A DNA stretch of 64,000 bases from Acidobacteriota bacterium (GTDB lineage: Bacteria > Acidobacteriota > Terriglobia > Terriglobales > Acidobacteriaceae), in contig JAFDVV010000038.1 in NCBI GenBank assembly GCA_018268775.1, forward strand, positions 1 through 64,000. Direction: 5' to 3'. The notes under the pieces are model-generated. The model searched no databases and was not told the DNA's origin. It saw only the letters and a program-made list of their open reading frames with translations. Shown piece after piece: positions 24,989-34,172 of the stretch. A program made the position numbers and the translations under genes. Position 1 is the stretch's first letter, and each line of letters opens with the position of its first letter.

Positions 24989-26276
24989 ACATATACGGAC
25001 GCTTGCCGCTGCGGCACATCATCGGCGAGACGAGCCATTTGAAAAGCGCCGCGGCAACTCCAGCAGCCAGCATAAGCGCAATCAAAACATTTGAGTACCC
25101 AAAATGGACCAGGCAGATACCGGCTAGCGCCGTCGCAGCTGCCTGCACCACAGAGTTGGAAAATATCGTTAGCGACGACGCTGAGCTTCTGATCTTGTCG
25201 GGAACGCTATCCATCAGCATGCTATATAGGCCCGGGCTGCTCATCCACTGGCCTGCGGAAAGGACGAGATAGATCGCAACTGCATGTGAGCTCGTCGAAG
25301 ACACTGCCAGCAAGCCGAACGCAGATGCTGCGATCGCTTGCGTCATTACAATGCCATTGGTACGGCCTACTGCCTGATAGAGCTTGGGCGCTACCAATCC
25401 TGCAAGCAACTGTGCTATTTGTGCGGCAGAGAATATCCAGCCCAGTTTCGCCAATGGCATTTGGAAGCTGCGCACAAAATAGACACTCACAAAAGGTGTA
25501 AACGCGGCGGCAACCGCCGACCACAAAGCCATCGCTGGAAGAAACCGCACAAGAAACGGATTCAACCCTTGCCTTCCCTCTTGCACCGAAGAAACTGCAG
25601 CTTCTGCTACAAGAGGAACACGCAACTTATATAAAGCCACCACGCCCAGCAATGCACAGACACAAGCCGACAACAGAATCATCTGCTTGATGTGTACCGG
25701 TGAAGCAACTATGCCGAAGTCATGCAACCAAAAAGGCAGATAGCCGCAGACGAGGCCACCGCCCGCGCTGCTTCCTATGCTCACCGAAAATATCAGGCTG
25801 AACGCGAAAGCCCTGTTTTCTTCATTGGTCAGACGGGCCACCACAGGAGAAAAGCACACACCCCACAGACACATCGCTATGCCGCCCAGAAATGCCAGCA
25901 GAAATTGTGAGGTCTGCGCGGTAAACAGCACGCGCAGGACTCCTGCAAGCGGCGCCACACAGAAGCAAACCATGAGCACCTGCCACAGCCCTGTTTTTTT
26001 TGCCACAATCCCCGCGGGTACGGTTCCTACAATAGAACCAAGTGTCAAGGCTCCGCCGATAAATCCCATCATGCGCTCGTTGAAGCCGCAGTCGAGCAGA
26101 TAAAGATTGAATAAGAAGAAGTACACAGCGAAACCAAGGTCGAAGAAGAACGCTGCCGTAAAGAACAGCCAGAATTCATGGCTAAGCCTTCTGTCCGAAC
26201 CGCCTGCCACAGAACAAGGAGGACCTCCGGCACCTTGATTCGCAGCCAAACCTTCGCCATCAAGGGTCGAGGTCAC
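24954..26276 (-). CDS. MFS transporter
   Basis: A 440-residue major facilitator protein with about 12 membrane helices; the first begins near residue 33 (FWLFFTAAFFFDLGFAVYFF) and the loop between helices 2 and 3 reads GIVAKKTGLW. The C-terminal helices are Ala-rich. A soluble polar N-terminus of about 30 residues precedes helix 1. The GTG start overlaps the kinase stop by 4 bp (GTGA), so the two are translationally coupled. By context it may export a product made or tailored by the kinase and nucleotidyltransferase; an import role cannot be excluded. Confidence 0.88.
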   Translation of the reverse strand: MTSTLDGEGLAANQGAGGPPCSVAGGSDRRLSHEFWLFFTAAFFFDLGFAVYFFLFNLYLLDCGFNERMMGFIGGALTLGSIVGTVPAGIVAKKTGLWQVLMVCFCVAPLAGVLRVLFTAQTSQFLLAFLGGIAMCLWGVCFSPVVARLTNEENRAFAFSLIFSVSIGSSAGGGLVCGYLPFWLHDFGIVASPVHIKQMILLSACVCALLGVVALYKLRVPLVAEAAVSSVQEGRQGLNPFLVRFLPAMALWSAVAAAFTPFVSVYFVRSFQMPLAKLGWIFSAAQIAQLLAGLVAPKLYQAVGRTNGIVMTQAIAASAFGLLAVSSTSSHAVAIYLVLSAGQWMSSPGLYSMLMDSVPDKIRSSASSLTIFSNSVVQAAATALAGICLVHFGYSNVLIALMLAAGVAAALFKWLVSPMMCRSGKRPYMSNEAQCPSASE

Positions 26277-27280
26277 TTACCCTCCATCAGCAGCCGCTCC
26301 AATCGCGAGATTGCCCAGTCAAGCTCGGAGTAGTGCATCTCCCAGACTTGCGCCTTCGTCAGTAGGCGCTCCATTGTTTTCTCGTGCTGAAGCATCCCCT
26401 CGACGGTGCCAAACATTGAGCGACGCATAAAATCGCGGGTCTCCTCCTCGTCGTACAGCGATATGCCCGCAGGTCTTCTGTCTCTTCTATTTAGAAATAC
26501 GATGTGCTCGATATGCGCTGCAGGCGCGAAGTCTATCTCCGGCAACGAGTGGATAGGGATCTCAATCGACGGCTTGCCCGCTGCGCGCGGAGTAATTTCA
26601 CGGCCGTCTACCTCAGGAAAAAGTTCCGATGCGGATGGGCGAAAGCGAATTTGATAGCAGTTTCCCACTGCCACGCCTGGTTCGTCGCTGTCATGGGCAA
26701 AGTAGGTTGCATCGTCCGTAACGTAGGTCCACCCGGCGCGCGCACAGGCAAACGATAGTGTTGACTTGCCATCTCCCGATTCGCCGCAAAGCAATATCCC
26801 CCGGCCATTCCTCGCAATACATGCAGCATGAACCGGAAGCGCAAGGCTCCCTGCGATGTGACAAAGGGGCGTGCTGCCCACAAGAAAGTATTGCATCCAC
26901 AAAGGACTCCGCAGCGCACCGGGGGAGAGCGTGACATGACTAACTCCGCGCCTCAGGTCTCCGATGCTCATATTCACCGGGTCGGCAACACTCATCATCA
27001 AGCCGTCTCGCAAAGTAAAGACTGGTTCCAGGGGGAGATCGTGCGTTCCATACTCCACGGCTTCGACGTTCAACTCTATTGGTTCGTTTGAAAAGCGCCT
27101 TTCAAAACGTCCAAACATCTCCTTCATCATGTTCAGCACACTTGCGGAGTTTGTCGATACATGCAGCGTAAACCCGTAGGGATGCAGCATCTGCTTGAGA
27201 GGAAGCGCCGGCGGTATCAACCCGCGATATCTTTCAGTCGATCTTTCCTGAGTTGCCTGCACCGGTTCGCTCCATTCCAT
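26273..27280 (-). CDS. HPr kinase-like P-loop protein (peptide-kinase type)
   Basis: A 335-residue protein whose second half resembles HprK/P. It has His151 in LPVHAACIARNG, Walker A GESGDGKST at 166-174 and VTDDATYF (Asp189/Asp190) after it. The N-terminal 120 residues are not the usual HprK N-domain. This architecture matches the HPr-kinase-related proteins of peptide biosynthetic loci, some of which phosphorylate the C-terminal Ser of lasso-peptide precursors. No HPr or PTS gene is near. It begins 2 bp after the TonB-receptor stop and overlaps the MFS start, so all three form an operon. Confidence 0.78.
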   Translation of the reverse strand: MEWSEPVQATQERSTERYRGLIPPALPLKQMLHPYGFTLHVSTNSASVLNMMKEMFGRFERRFSNEPIELNVEAVEYGTHDLPLEPVFTLRDGLMMSVADPVNMSIGDLRRGVSHVTLSPGALRSPLWMQYFLVGSTPLCHIAGSLALPVHAACIARNGRGILLCGESGDGKSTLSFACARAGWTYVTDDATYFAHDSDEPGVAVGNCYQIRFRPSASELFPEVDGREITPRAAGKPSIEIPIHSLPEIDFAPAAHIEHIVFLNRRDRRPAGISLYDEEETRDFMRRSMFGTVEGMLQHEKTMERLLTKAQVWEMHYSELDWAISRLERLLMEGK

Positions 27281-27282
27281 CT

Positions 27283-30200
27283 CTAAAACGAGTACCGCGC
27301 CGCCAGTTGAATCACGCGCGGGTTTGTCACCGTCCCCGTGATCTTGCCAAACGACGGGCTTGCGACTGGATTGGGGTCAGTTGGATCTCCGTATCCAAGA
27401 AAATTCGACGGATTGGCAAACTGCGGTGTATTGGTAAGGTTGAAAAACTCTGCCCTGAAGCGAAAGCTCTGGTTCTCAGTGATTGGGAAGATTCGCTCCA
27501 CAGCAGCATCGATGTTCCGTTGTGCCGGTCCGCGAACGATTCCTACGCAGCCGTTGCCAAAGTCCTGGTCCGCCAGACTGGTTCCATTGGGTGCCTCAGG
27601 CGCGCGCGTGAAAGCCGACGGATCGAGATACAACCCGTTGACGCGTTGAAACAGCGATCCGGCGGTCGCAGGACTGCTGCCTGTTCTCTGCGCGCGGTTC
27701 TCAAAGTTTCCATAGACCGACCCCGCATTGCCGTCCATTACAGTAATAGGGCTTCCAGACTGAATTACGCCTATTCCCGAGAACGACCAGTTGCTTAGCA
27801 CATCACGTGCAACAGCCGGCATCGTACTCAGCTTTGGAGATTGCCAGGTGAAGCTGAGGACCCCTCGGTGGGTACGGTCGAAGTCTGTCAAACCATATGC
27901 TTGCCGTGGATTGTTTTGGTCGTTTGTAAGAAGCCACAACTCAAAAAGTCCGCTTCCGCCTGACCCGCTTGTCTGGTCGAGGCTCTTGGACCATGTGTAG
28001 CTCCCACGAAATTGAAGACCCTGGCGAAGGCGTCTGACGAGGCTGGTCTGCAAGGAATTGTAGTTGGCAATGAACTCCGATTTCGTAAACAGCGACCCGG
28101 GGCTTATTCCCTGATAGGGCAACCTTTGAATGAGGTTGTTGGTTGAGTTTGTCGTCTCCCCATTGATTGGATGCGAAGGGCTCGCCAGCAATGCCTGGTT
28201 GAATTCGATCGATCCCGGCCTGTGCGTCGAACGCGTACCGACATAGCCCAACTCAAGCAGATAGTCCGTTGCAAAGGCGTACTGCGCATTGACGTTGTAT
28301 TGCTGAGTGTAACCATCCACCGTGCCGGGAGCGATGCCTTCCACAAATGGAAAACCAAAAGGCACCCGCGGAGAGAAGATCGGATAACTTGAAGGCGATG
28401 GCAGCAAAGGCGCAAACGGACTGGCGAGCGTCGCACCGGCATTGGCCGAATCAGACTGTATCTGTTGCGTCGAGAAGGGTGCCTGTCCCTGCGTCGATTC
28501 AACGTAACCATTCGAATGGCGGTCGTAGTAGACACCGTAGCCTCCGCGCAGAACAACAACCGGCTTTGATGCCATCTGCCACGCAAAGCCGACCCGGGGC
28601 GAAATGTCGCCGTGCCGCGTCGGCCACAATCCCCTGCTTGTCAGCCTCGTGACACCCTGGGGAACGGTACCTTGAAAGTTTGCAGGAACGACAAATCCGC
28701 TCAGGCTCCCCGAAGGCGGTACGCTTCCAATTGCAATGCCTGGATCGAAGTTTGGTAGCCGACCGTTTGTCTCAAAGGGCGAGCCGAATATCTCGTATCT
28801 CAACCCGATGTTCAGCGTAAGACGCGGAAGAACCTTGTAGTCGTCCTGCACGAATGCCGCGAAGTCCTTATATCTCGTGTCCTTCCGCGATATGCCGGAG
28901 CCACCGGTCGACTGCGTTACATTGCTCGACCCGATGGGACTTCCGTTCTGCGATGCACTTTGCCCAACTAAGAAGTCGGCGAAAGTCCTGATGTCGAGAA
29001 GACCATCCTTTGAAAACGGCGCATCGAGATCGACCTGATTGTATTTGTACTCCGCGCCAAAGCGCATGTTGTGCCGGCGCCGCACCCAGGACACCATGTC
29101 CTGCCAGATAAAGGCGTTCGTCACCTGCCATTGACCGGGCGTGCCGGCATCGCCGATCGTGAACAATCCATCTACCGTTATCCCAGGGATTGGAGAGTCT
29201 TTTGCAGCCGCGCCTGTCGGGGTTCCGATTCCCACATCGTTCGCGAAGATAGGCTTTCGTACGGTGGAGATCCCGTCGAAGCGCATATATCCCGCGCGTG
29301 CCACGTTCACAAGATTGCCGCTGAAGGTATGTGTTTCCGACAGGACGAACATCGTATTCCGGTCCTGACTATCCGTCCCCCACCCAGGAACGTTTGCGGC
29401 ATTCGGCGAAAACGGCTGTTGCGTGGGCGCACGCGAGTAGAAGAACCTTGCACTCAAAGTGTCCTTCGCATCCAGCGTATGGTCCAGGTTCGCGGAGAAC
29501 TGGTTCTCCTTATAGGTTGCGGGCAACGCAAACGTCGATTGTCCAACCGGCAATTGTGATGCGTCGCTCAGGGCAACAGCCGTTTGCGGACTGGGAATGG
29601 CGAACTCCCCGCTTGCCAGCTTTAGATTGAGGATCGCCAGAGCCACGGGATTGATATTCGACCCATCGCAGGCAACCTGCGTCCCTCCTGCGTGCGTCAG
29701 GTAGCCCGTTGCCGGTGTACCGTCCGGGGCCAGATGGTTCGCTGGACAGAACTGCCGGCCCAGCGTCGCAGCAGACCGGTCGCCCGTAAGCTGCGGTAGC
29801 AGCGCAGTCACCTTGCCTCCCAGACTGTTTGCCGACGTCAGCCCTTGATAGGCAAGAAAGAAGAACGTGCGGTCTCTGCGAATGGGCCCGCCGAGAGAAC
29901 CGCCAAACTGGTTCTGTTTCAGAGTTGGCCGTTTCTGCCCTCCCTGCTTCAGAAAGAAATCGTTCGCGTTGAAGATATCGTTGCGCAGAAACTCCCATGC
30001 GCTGCCATGAAACTTGTTCGTGCCGGTTTTGCTCACCAGGTCAATATTGGCACCGGAACCGCGGCCGTACTCCGCATCGTAGTTTGCCGTCTGCACCTTA
30101 AACTCCTCGATGGCATCGGGCGCGGGTATCGCGGTCCCAATCTCGTTGCCATCGTTTGCCATCGAGTTCTGCGCGAGGTTGTTCGCGTCGATGCCGTTGA

Positions 30201-30792
30201 ACAAGACGTTGTTCGACACAGTCTTCGCCCCGTTGGCAGCTACATTCTGCGTGCCTCGTCCCAGTTCGGCTGCGTTGGGGAGTTCAACAACGATCCCAGG
30301 AGACAGTCCTAGAATCTGCGTATAGTTGCGGTTGGCCAGCGGGAGCGCTTCGACTGCGGCATGGTTGACGCTGCCTCCCAGGTTAGAACTCTCCGTTTGC
30401 ACAAGCGAGGTATTGGCATCGACCTGTATAGCGGTCTCCACTCCTGCGATTGGAAGCACGATGTGTAACGACACGGTTTCAGTTACGGCGACCTGCACCC
30501 GGTTCAATATCTTCTTCGCAAAACCCGGCGCAACACCTTCAACCGCATAACTGCCCGGTTGCAGCAGCGCAACGACAAAGGTGCCCTCATCCGATGTGGC
30601 TGTTTCCCGAAGGACTCGGGTCGATTCGTTGGTGACAGTCACCTCGGCGTTGCGCAGCGGAATCCCAGCGGCATCGAGCACCACGCCACGGATTGCTCCC
30701 GTACCCGGCGCCTGGCAGAACGAAGCCACGCCTGACGGCACGAAACATAGTGCAATCAATAAACGACGCTGGAAAAACGATTTGGTCTTCAT
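27283..30792 (-). CDS. TonB-dependent receptor, Oar-like with carboxypeptidase-regulatory domain
   Basis: An 1169-residue outer-membrane receptor. A signal peptide (about 1-27) precedes a CarboxypepD_reg/Cna-B-like domain (GAIRGVVLDAAGIPLRNAEV, about 32-110), then a plug domain with LPLANRNYTQILGLSPGIV, NNVLFNGIDANN, DAIEEFKVQTANYDAEYG and KTGTNKFHGSAWEFLRND (to about 300). A large barrel ends in RVIQLAARYSF with the C-terminal Phe used by the BAM machinery. Such receptors are multiplied in Acidobacteria and take up oligosaccharides, peptides or metal complexes. It is the first gene of the operon with the HPr-kinase-like and MFS genes, which suggests a peptide-like ligand. Confidence 0.93.
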   Translation of the reverse strand: MKTKSFFQRRLLIALCFVPSGVASFCQAPGTGAIRGVVLDAAGIPLRNAEVTVTNESTRVLRETATSDEGTFVVALLQPGSYAVEGVAPGFAKKILNRVQVAVTETVSLHIVLPIAGVETAIQVDANTSLVQTESSNLGGSVNHAAVEALPLANRNYTQILGLSPGIVVELPNAAELGRGTQNVAANGAKTVSNNVLFNGIDANNLAQNSMANDGNEIGTAIPAPDAIEEFKVQTANYDAEYGRGSGANIDLVSKTGTNKFHGSAWEFLRNDIFNANDFFLKQGGQKRPTLKQNQFGGSLGGPIRRDRTFFFLAYQGLTSANSLGGKVTALLPQLTGDRSAATLGRQFCPANHLAPDGTPATGYLTHAGGTQVACDGSNINPVALAILNLKLASGEFAIPSPQTAVALSDASQLPVGQSTFALPATYKENQFSANLDHTLDAKDTLSARFFYSRAPTQQPFSPNAANVPGWGTDSQDRNTMFVLSETHTFSGNLVNVARAGYMRFDGISTVRKPIFANDVGIGTPTGAAAKDSPIPGITVDGLFTIGDAGTPGQWQVTNAFIWQDMVSWVRRRHNMRFGAEYKYNQVDLDAPFSKDGLLDIRTFADFLVGQSASQNGSPIGSSNVTQSTGGSGISRKDTRYKDFAAFVQDDYKVLPRLTLNIGLRYEIFGSPFETNGRLPNFDPGIAIGSVPPSGSLSGFVVPANFQGTVPQGVTRLTSRGLWPTRHGDISPRVGFAWQMASKPVVVLRGGYGVYYDRHSNGYVESTQGQAPFSTQQIQSDSANAGATLASPFAPLLPSPSSYPIFSPRVPFGFPFVEGIAPGTVDGYTQQYNVNAQYAFATDYLLELGYVGTRSTHRPGSIEFNQALLASPSHPINGETTNSTNNLIQRLPYQGISPGSLFTKSEFIANYNSLQTSLVRRLRQGLQFRGSYTWSKSLDQTSGSGGSGLFELWLLTNDQNNPRQAYGLTDFDRTHRGVLSFTWQSPKLSTMPAVARDVLSNWSFSGIGVIQSGSPITVMDGNAGSVYGNFENRAQRTGSSPATAGSLFQRVNGLYLDPSAFTRAPEAPNGTSLADQDFGNGCVGIVRGPAQRNIDAAVERIFPITENQSFRFRAEFFNLTNTPQFANPSNFLGYGDPTDPNPVASPSFGKITGTVTNPRVIQLAARYSF

Positions 30793-31085
30793 GTCCCTGA
30801 ACGGTTGCTCCTTGTACGTGCACCGTCGAGGGTATTCATCGCCTATCAGCGATTTGTTACCGGTTCGTCACTTGTTTGTATCCATTGGGAAATCCCTTCT
30901 CCCTGCAAGGGGATGGCTGTCTGCCAATCGCAGGTGTGACGCCTATGAGTAAACTGTTCACGGCAAGGAGATACATTTTTAGCAGAAGGCCGGCGAGATC
31001 CGAAGACAACTGTACGAAATATCGAGAGCACTGGAGAAGGCGCAGCAGTGATCAACCCCGCACCTCTCTATCCATAGCTGTTAAT

Positions 31086-32051
31086 ATGCAAAATAGGATG
31101 ACTGAGGGAAACAAGGGGTGCTGCACTCCATCCGCAAATCGTGAAAGTCATGCGCAGCAGCATGTGCAACCATTGGAACCGCTCCATGAGGCTTCAGCCG
31201 AAGGCATGGTTAGTCTGCCAGGTGGACGCTTTCTCATGGGAACCGACTACCCCTTCGGCTTCCCAGCCGACGGCGAAGGCCCTGTGCGTTCCGTCAACCT
31301 GCCTCCTTTCTCCATAGACATCACACCTGTTACCAATAAGCAGTTCTCCGAGTTCATCAAGAGCACAAAGTATGTCACCGAAGCGGAGCGGTTCAACTGG
31401 TCGTTCGTCTTCTGGTCGCACATTCCGAAGGCCCGCTACGACCAGCTCGTGGCGGACACTGTGGAACAGGCTCCGTGGTGGTGCAAGGTCTATGGCGCGA
31501 AATGGAATACGCCCGAGGGCCCAGGAAGCCATATTGAAGACCGCCCGGACCATCCAGTCGTCCACGTAGCTCATGCGGATGCGGCCGAATACGCCGCATG
31601 GGCCGGTAAGCAACTCCCCACCGAGGCGGAGTGGGAGTACGCAGCGCGCGGCGGGCTGCAACAAAAGCTCTATCCATGGGGCGACGAGCTCGAACCCGAC
31701 GGAAAGCATCTTTGCAATGTCTGGCAAGGTCAGTTCCCTTCAGAGGACACTGCGGAAGACGGCTATGCAGGCACCTGCCCCGTCACCGCCTTCCCGCCAA
31801 ATGGATACGGCCTCTACTCCATGACAGGAAATGTCTGGGAGTGGACACAGGACTGGTTCGGAACCTCGCACCCAAAGCACGAAACGGTGAATCCACGGGG
31901 CCCGAAGTACGGTACGGAGAGAGTAATCAAGGGTGGCAGCTTTCTGTGCCATGCCAGCTACTGCAATCGCTATCGTGTAGCGGCAAGAACCAAAAATACG
32001 CCCGACAGCTCCACGGGGAATATCGGATTTCGCTGCGTCAAGCGCGTCTGA
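31086..32051 (+). CDS. Formylglycine-generating enzyme (sulfatase-modifying factor)
   Basis: About 321 residues of FGE-sulfatase fold: MVSLPGGRFLMGTD opens the domain, VTNKQFSEFI and QLPTEAEWEYAARGG lie centrally, and GNVWEWTQDWF precedes the active site GGSFLCHASYCNRYRVAAR. Its two cysteines (codons at 31947 and 31962) match the copper-binding pair of true aerobic FGEs, not ergothioneine-type relatives. FGE oxidises a Cys in CxPxR of sulfatases to formylglycine. No sulfatase is in the window. The start is uncertain: the frame is open from 30876 and no strong ribosome-binding site marks any ATG; 31086 is used as the last ATG giving a modest leader. Confidence 0.88.
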   Translation: MQNRMTEGNKGCCTPSANRESHAQQHVQPLEPLHEASAEGMVSLPGGRFLMGTDYPFGFPADGEGPVRSVNLPPFSIDITPVTNKQFSEFIKSTKYVTEAERFNWSFVFWSHIPKARYDQLVADTVEQAPWWCKVYGAKWNTPEGPGSHIEDRPDHPVVHVAHADAAEYAAWAGKQLPTEAEWEYAARGGLQQKLYPWGDELEPDGKHLCNVWQGQFPSEDTAEDGYAGTCPVTAFPPNGYGLYSMTGNVWEWTQDWFGTSHPKHETVNPRGPKYGTERVIKGGSFLCHASYCNRYRVAARTKNTPDSSTGNIGFRCVKRV

Positions 32052-32064
32052 TGTGCTGGCTCTT

Positions 32065-32193
32065 CTACTTTGAGAATTGCGAAAGCGGTCTGCCCGGCTC
32101 TCGCGCAGCATCTTCGACAACAGAAAGCCCTTGGGCCAGCTTCTCAATATCTTTTTCTTCAAATCTAGCCGGGGCGTATTTGAAATAAGGCAT
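32065..32193 (-). CDS. Small ORF of 42 codons, unknown
   Basis: ATG-initiated frame encoding 42 residues (begins MPYFKYAPARFEEKDIEKLA, ends LSQFSK) in the gap between the FGE gene and the acyl-CoA ligase. Composition is protein-like: a charged amphipathic helix with few rare residues. No convincing ribosome-binding site is seen (a GAGG lies too far upstream). It could be a real small protein, a gene remnant, or chance. Confidence 0.3.
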   Translation of the reverse strand: MPYFKYAPARFEEKDIEKLAQGLSVVEDAAREPGRPLSQFSK

Positions 32194-32387
32194 TGTGGTG
32201 AAGTCTCAGCCTGCCTCAAGGGGCAATGAGGCCGCGCGAAAGAATGCATCAAGTCATGATTCCGCAAGTCACCGGCGAAATAGGTTGGGCCAGCCGCGCC
32301 TCGACGCCGGGAGTTTTCTTTAAGTGAGCAGTTAGGTGGCCGGGATCGAGATCGCTTACGGTCTTCTCTCAGCCTCTACTGGAGGAA
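32194..32387. other. Gap before the acyl-CoA ligase, nothing clear
   Basis: With the small ORF at 32065-32193, this completes a 336-bp stretch without a confident gene. No terminator or repeat is evident here. Confidence 0.5.
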
Positions 32388-33974
32388 TCATCCTTGCACT
32401 CGGCTCTGCTTTCCCTGCCAGAAACCGTCACGCAAGAGCTGTTTCATTACTTTGCCAGTTCCGGTCTTCGGAAGCGGGACTTCTGAAAAACAGATGGAAC
32501 GTGGCAACTTGAAGCGGGCAATACGTGTCGAGATGAATGCGAGAAGTTGTTCCTCAGTGAGAGCGTGCTTCGTCTTGAGTACAACAATAGCGACAGGAAC
32601 TTCACCCCAGTGAGGGTGTGGAGCAGCCACCACGGCGCATTCCATGATCGACGGATGAAGGCATATCGCTTGTTCAACTTCTATGGAGGCGATATTCTCG
32701 CCACCGCTGACAATAATGTCTTTCTTTCGATCTACGATCTGCGGCCAGCCCTCGTCGTTCCACACGGCCATATCACCGGTGTGCAACCAGCCCCCGCCGG
32801 TAGCAGCAGCAGTCTGTTGCTGGTCGAGATAGTAGCCGTCCATGATGCTGTCCCCTCGAACGACAATTTCCCCCACCGTTATTCCATCGTGTGGCACATC
32901 GTTCCCCAGGTCATCCACCACGCGGGTCTCCATGCCCAACACCGGCCATCCGGTTGACGCTGCGTATTGCAGTCTTTCCGGATCGCCGCTGTGGCCGAGT
33001 GTCGACTTCGTCCGAGACATCGAGACTACTGGCCCACTCTCGGTTAGCCCATAGCCCGCAAAGACCTCCGCATGAAAGGCCTCTTCAAGGGAAGCGATAA
33101 GTTCAGGCGAAGGAGCTGCGCCACCGACGATGATCTGACGCAAACTGGAGCTATCCCAACTCCCGCGTCCTTCAAAGTTGAGTAGCATATTCGCCATCGT
33201 CGGCACCAGGATCATTCTTGTGGCCTTCTCCTTTTCGATCAGGCTCAAGACCAGGCTTGGTTCGAACCGCCTGACCATGACCTGCCGCATGCCGCACATT
33301 GTGGCAAACTGAGGAAAACCCCAGCCGTTCGCATGAAAGAGCGGTATCGTGTGAAGCATCACGTGATCGTCGCTGTGATCGATGCTGCCTGCCAGCGAAA
33401 GAGCGTGAAGATACAAGCTACGGTGCGATAGAAGAACTCCCTTTGGATGGCCCGTGCTACCGCTGGTGTAGAACAACTCGGCAGGTGAATTCTCATCGAT
33501 GGCGAATGGATCCATTCGCCCGATAGGCGCAACATCCGTCAATTCCTCAAGCGAGAAATCGGAAGCATGGTCGCCATCGATGGAAATATGCCGCGTTGCT
33601 CCTCGCTGTCTACTTCGCAGAGAGTCCAGAATGGACGCGAACTCCGCTTCATACACCAGCACAGTTGGCATGGAATGCTGAAGAATTGAGTCCAGTTCAC
33701 CTGTCTGCAGGCGCACGTTGAGTGGCATGAGTACCGCGCCTATCATTGGCACAGCGAAATAGCTGGCCAGTAGTGCGCTGTTGTTATAGCTCAGAAAGGC
33801 TACTCGATCGCCAGGGCGTACGCCCGAGGCAACCAGGCCAGCGGCCAGCCGCTCGCACCGGTCGCCGAATTCCCGATAACTATACCGCTCCTCGCCCGAT
33901 ACAACTCCGAGCTTGTCTCCGTAGAGATCGACCGCGCGGTAAAGGCAGCGAACAGGGCTGAGTGGAACATTCAC
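32388..33974 (-). CDS. AMP-binding acyl-CoA ligase
   Basis: A 528-residue ANL-superfamily ligase. Core motifs appear in order: YTSGSTGHPKGVLLSHRS near 170 (P-loop), VFAGYGLTESGPVVS near 310, GWLHTGDMAVWNDEGW near 395, DRKKDIIVSGGENI near 415 (hinge), and PKTGTGKVMK near 507 with the adenylating Lys. It activates a carboxylic acid to acyl-AMP and then acyl-CoA; the sequence type resembles medium/long-chain or methylmercaptopropionate-CoA ligases. It follows the TonB-receptor gene by 198 bp on the same strand, possibly a separate transcript since a hairpin intervenes. Confidence 0.92.
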   Translation of the reverse strand: MNVPLSPVRCLYRAVDLYGDKLGVVSGEERYSYREFGDRCERLAAGLVASGVRPGDRVAFLSYNNSALLASYFAVPMIGAVLMPLNVRLQTGELDSILQHSMPTVLVYEAEFASILDSLRSRQRGATRHISIDGDHASDFSLEELTDVAPIGRMDPFAIDENSPAELFYTSGSTGHPKGVLLSHRSLYLHALSLAGSIDHSDDHVMLHTIPLFHANGWGFPQFATMCGMRQVMVRRFEPSLVLSLIEKEKATRMILVPTMANMLLNFEGRGSWDSSSLRQIIVGGAAPSPELIASLEEAFHAEVFAGYGLTESGPVVSMSRTKSTLGHSGDPERLQYAASTGWPVLGMETRVVDDLGNDVPHDGITVGEIVVRGDSIMDGYYLDQQQTAAATGGGWLHTGDMAVWNDEGWPQIVDRKKDIIVSGGENIASIEVEQAICLHPSIMECAVVAAPHPHWGEVPVAIVVLKTKHALTEEQLLAFISTRIARFKLPRSICFSEVPLPKTGTGKVMKQLLRDGFWQGKQSRVQG

Positions 33975-34130
33975 GTGTCGTCACCCTCCATCTCCCATTG
34001 ATTTCGACGCGGCAAAGCTGGAGCAAATTTGCAAATAGGTGTATAGCCTTTTGTAGGGGCGCGGCTTCAGTGCCTATCCTCAGCGAAGTCGAATGGGCGC
34101 CGTAGGAACCATGCCTACAGGATATGAACC

Positions 34131-34160
34131 GGCACGAACCCCACCCACTGGGCTCGTGCC
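34131..34160 (-). terminator. Hairpin after the second TonB-receptor gene
   Basis: GGCACGA / TCGTGCC arms with further CCCA/TGGG pairing inside, 13 bp downstream of the receptor stop. It lacks a clear T-tract, so termination may be weak or Rho-assisted. Confidence 0.5.
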
Positions 34161-34172
34161 ACTCATGGGATG

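Noticed and set aside
26273-27280. Calling the P-loop protein a true HPr kinase/phosphorylase of sugar catabolite control
   Set aside because: There is no HPr or PTS gene nearby and the N-terminal domain is not HprK-like; the operon context favours a peptide- or metabolite-directed relative.
30876-31085. N-terminal extension of the formylglycine-generating enzyme
   Set aside because: The frame is open, but the 70 extra residues are Arg/Ser-rich without signal-peptide or domain features, and no ribosome-binding site supports the upstream ATG; it also covers the divergent promoter region.
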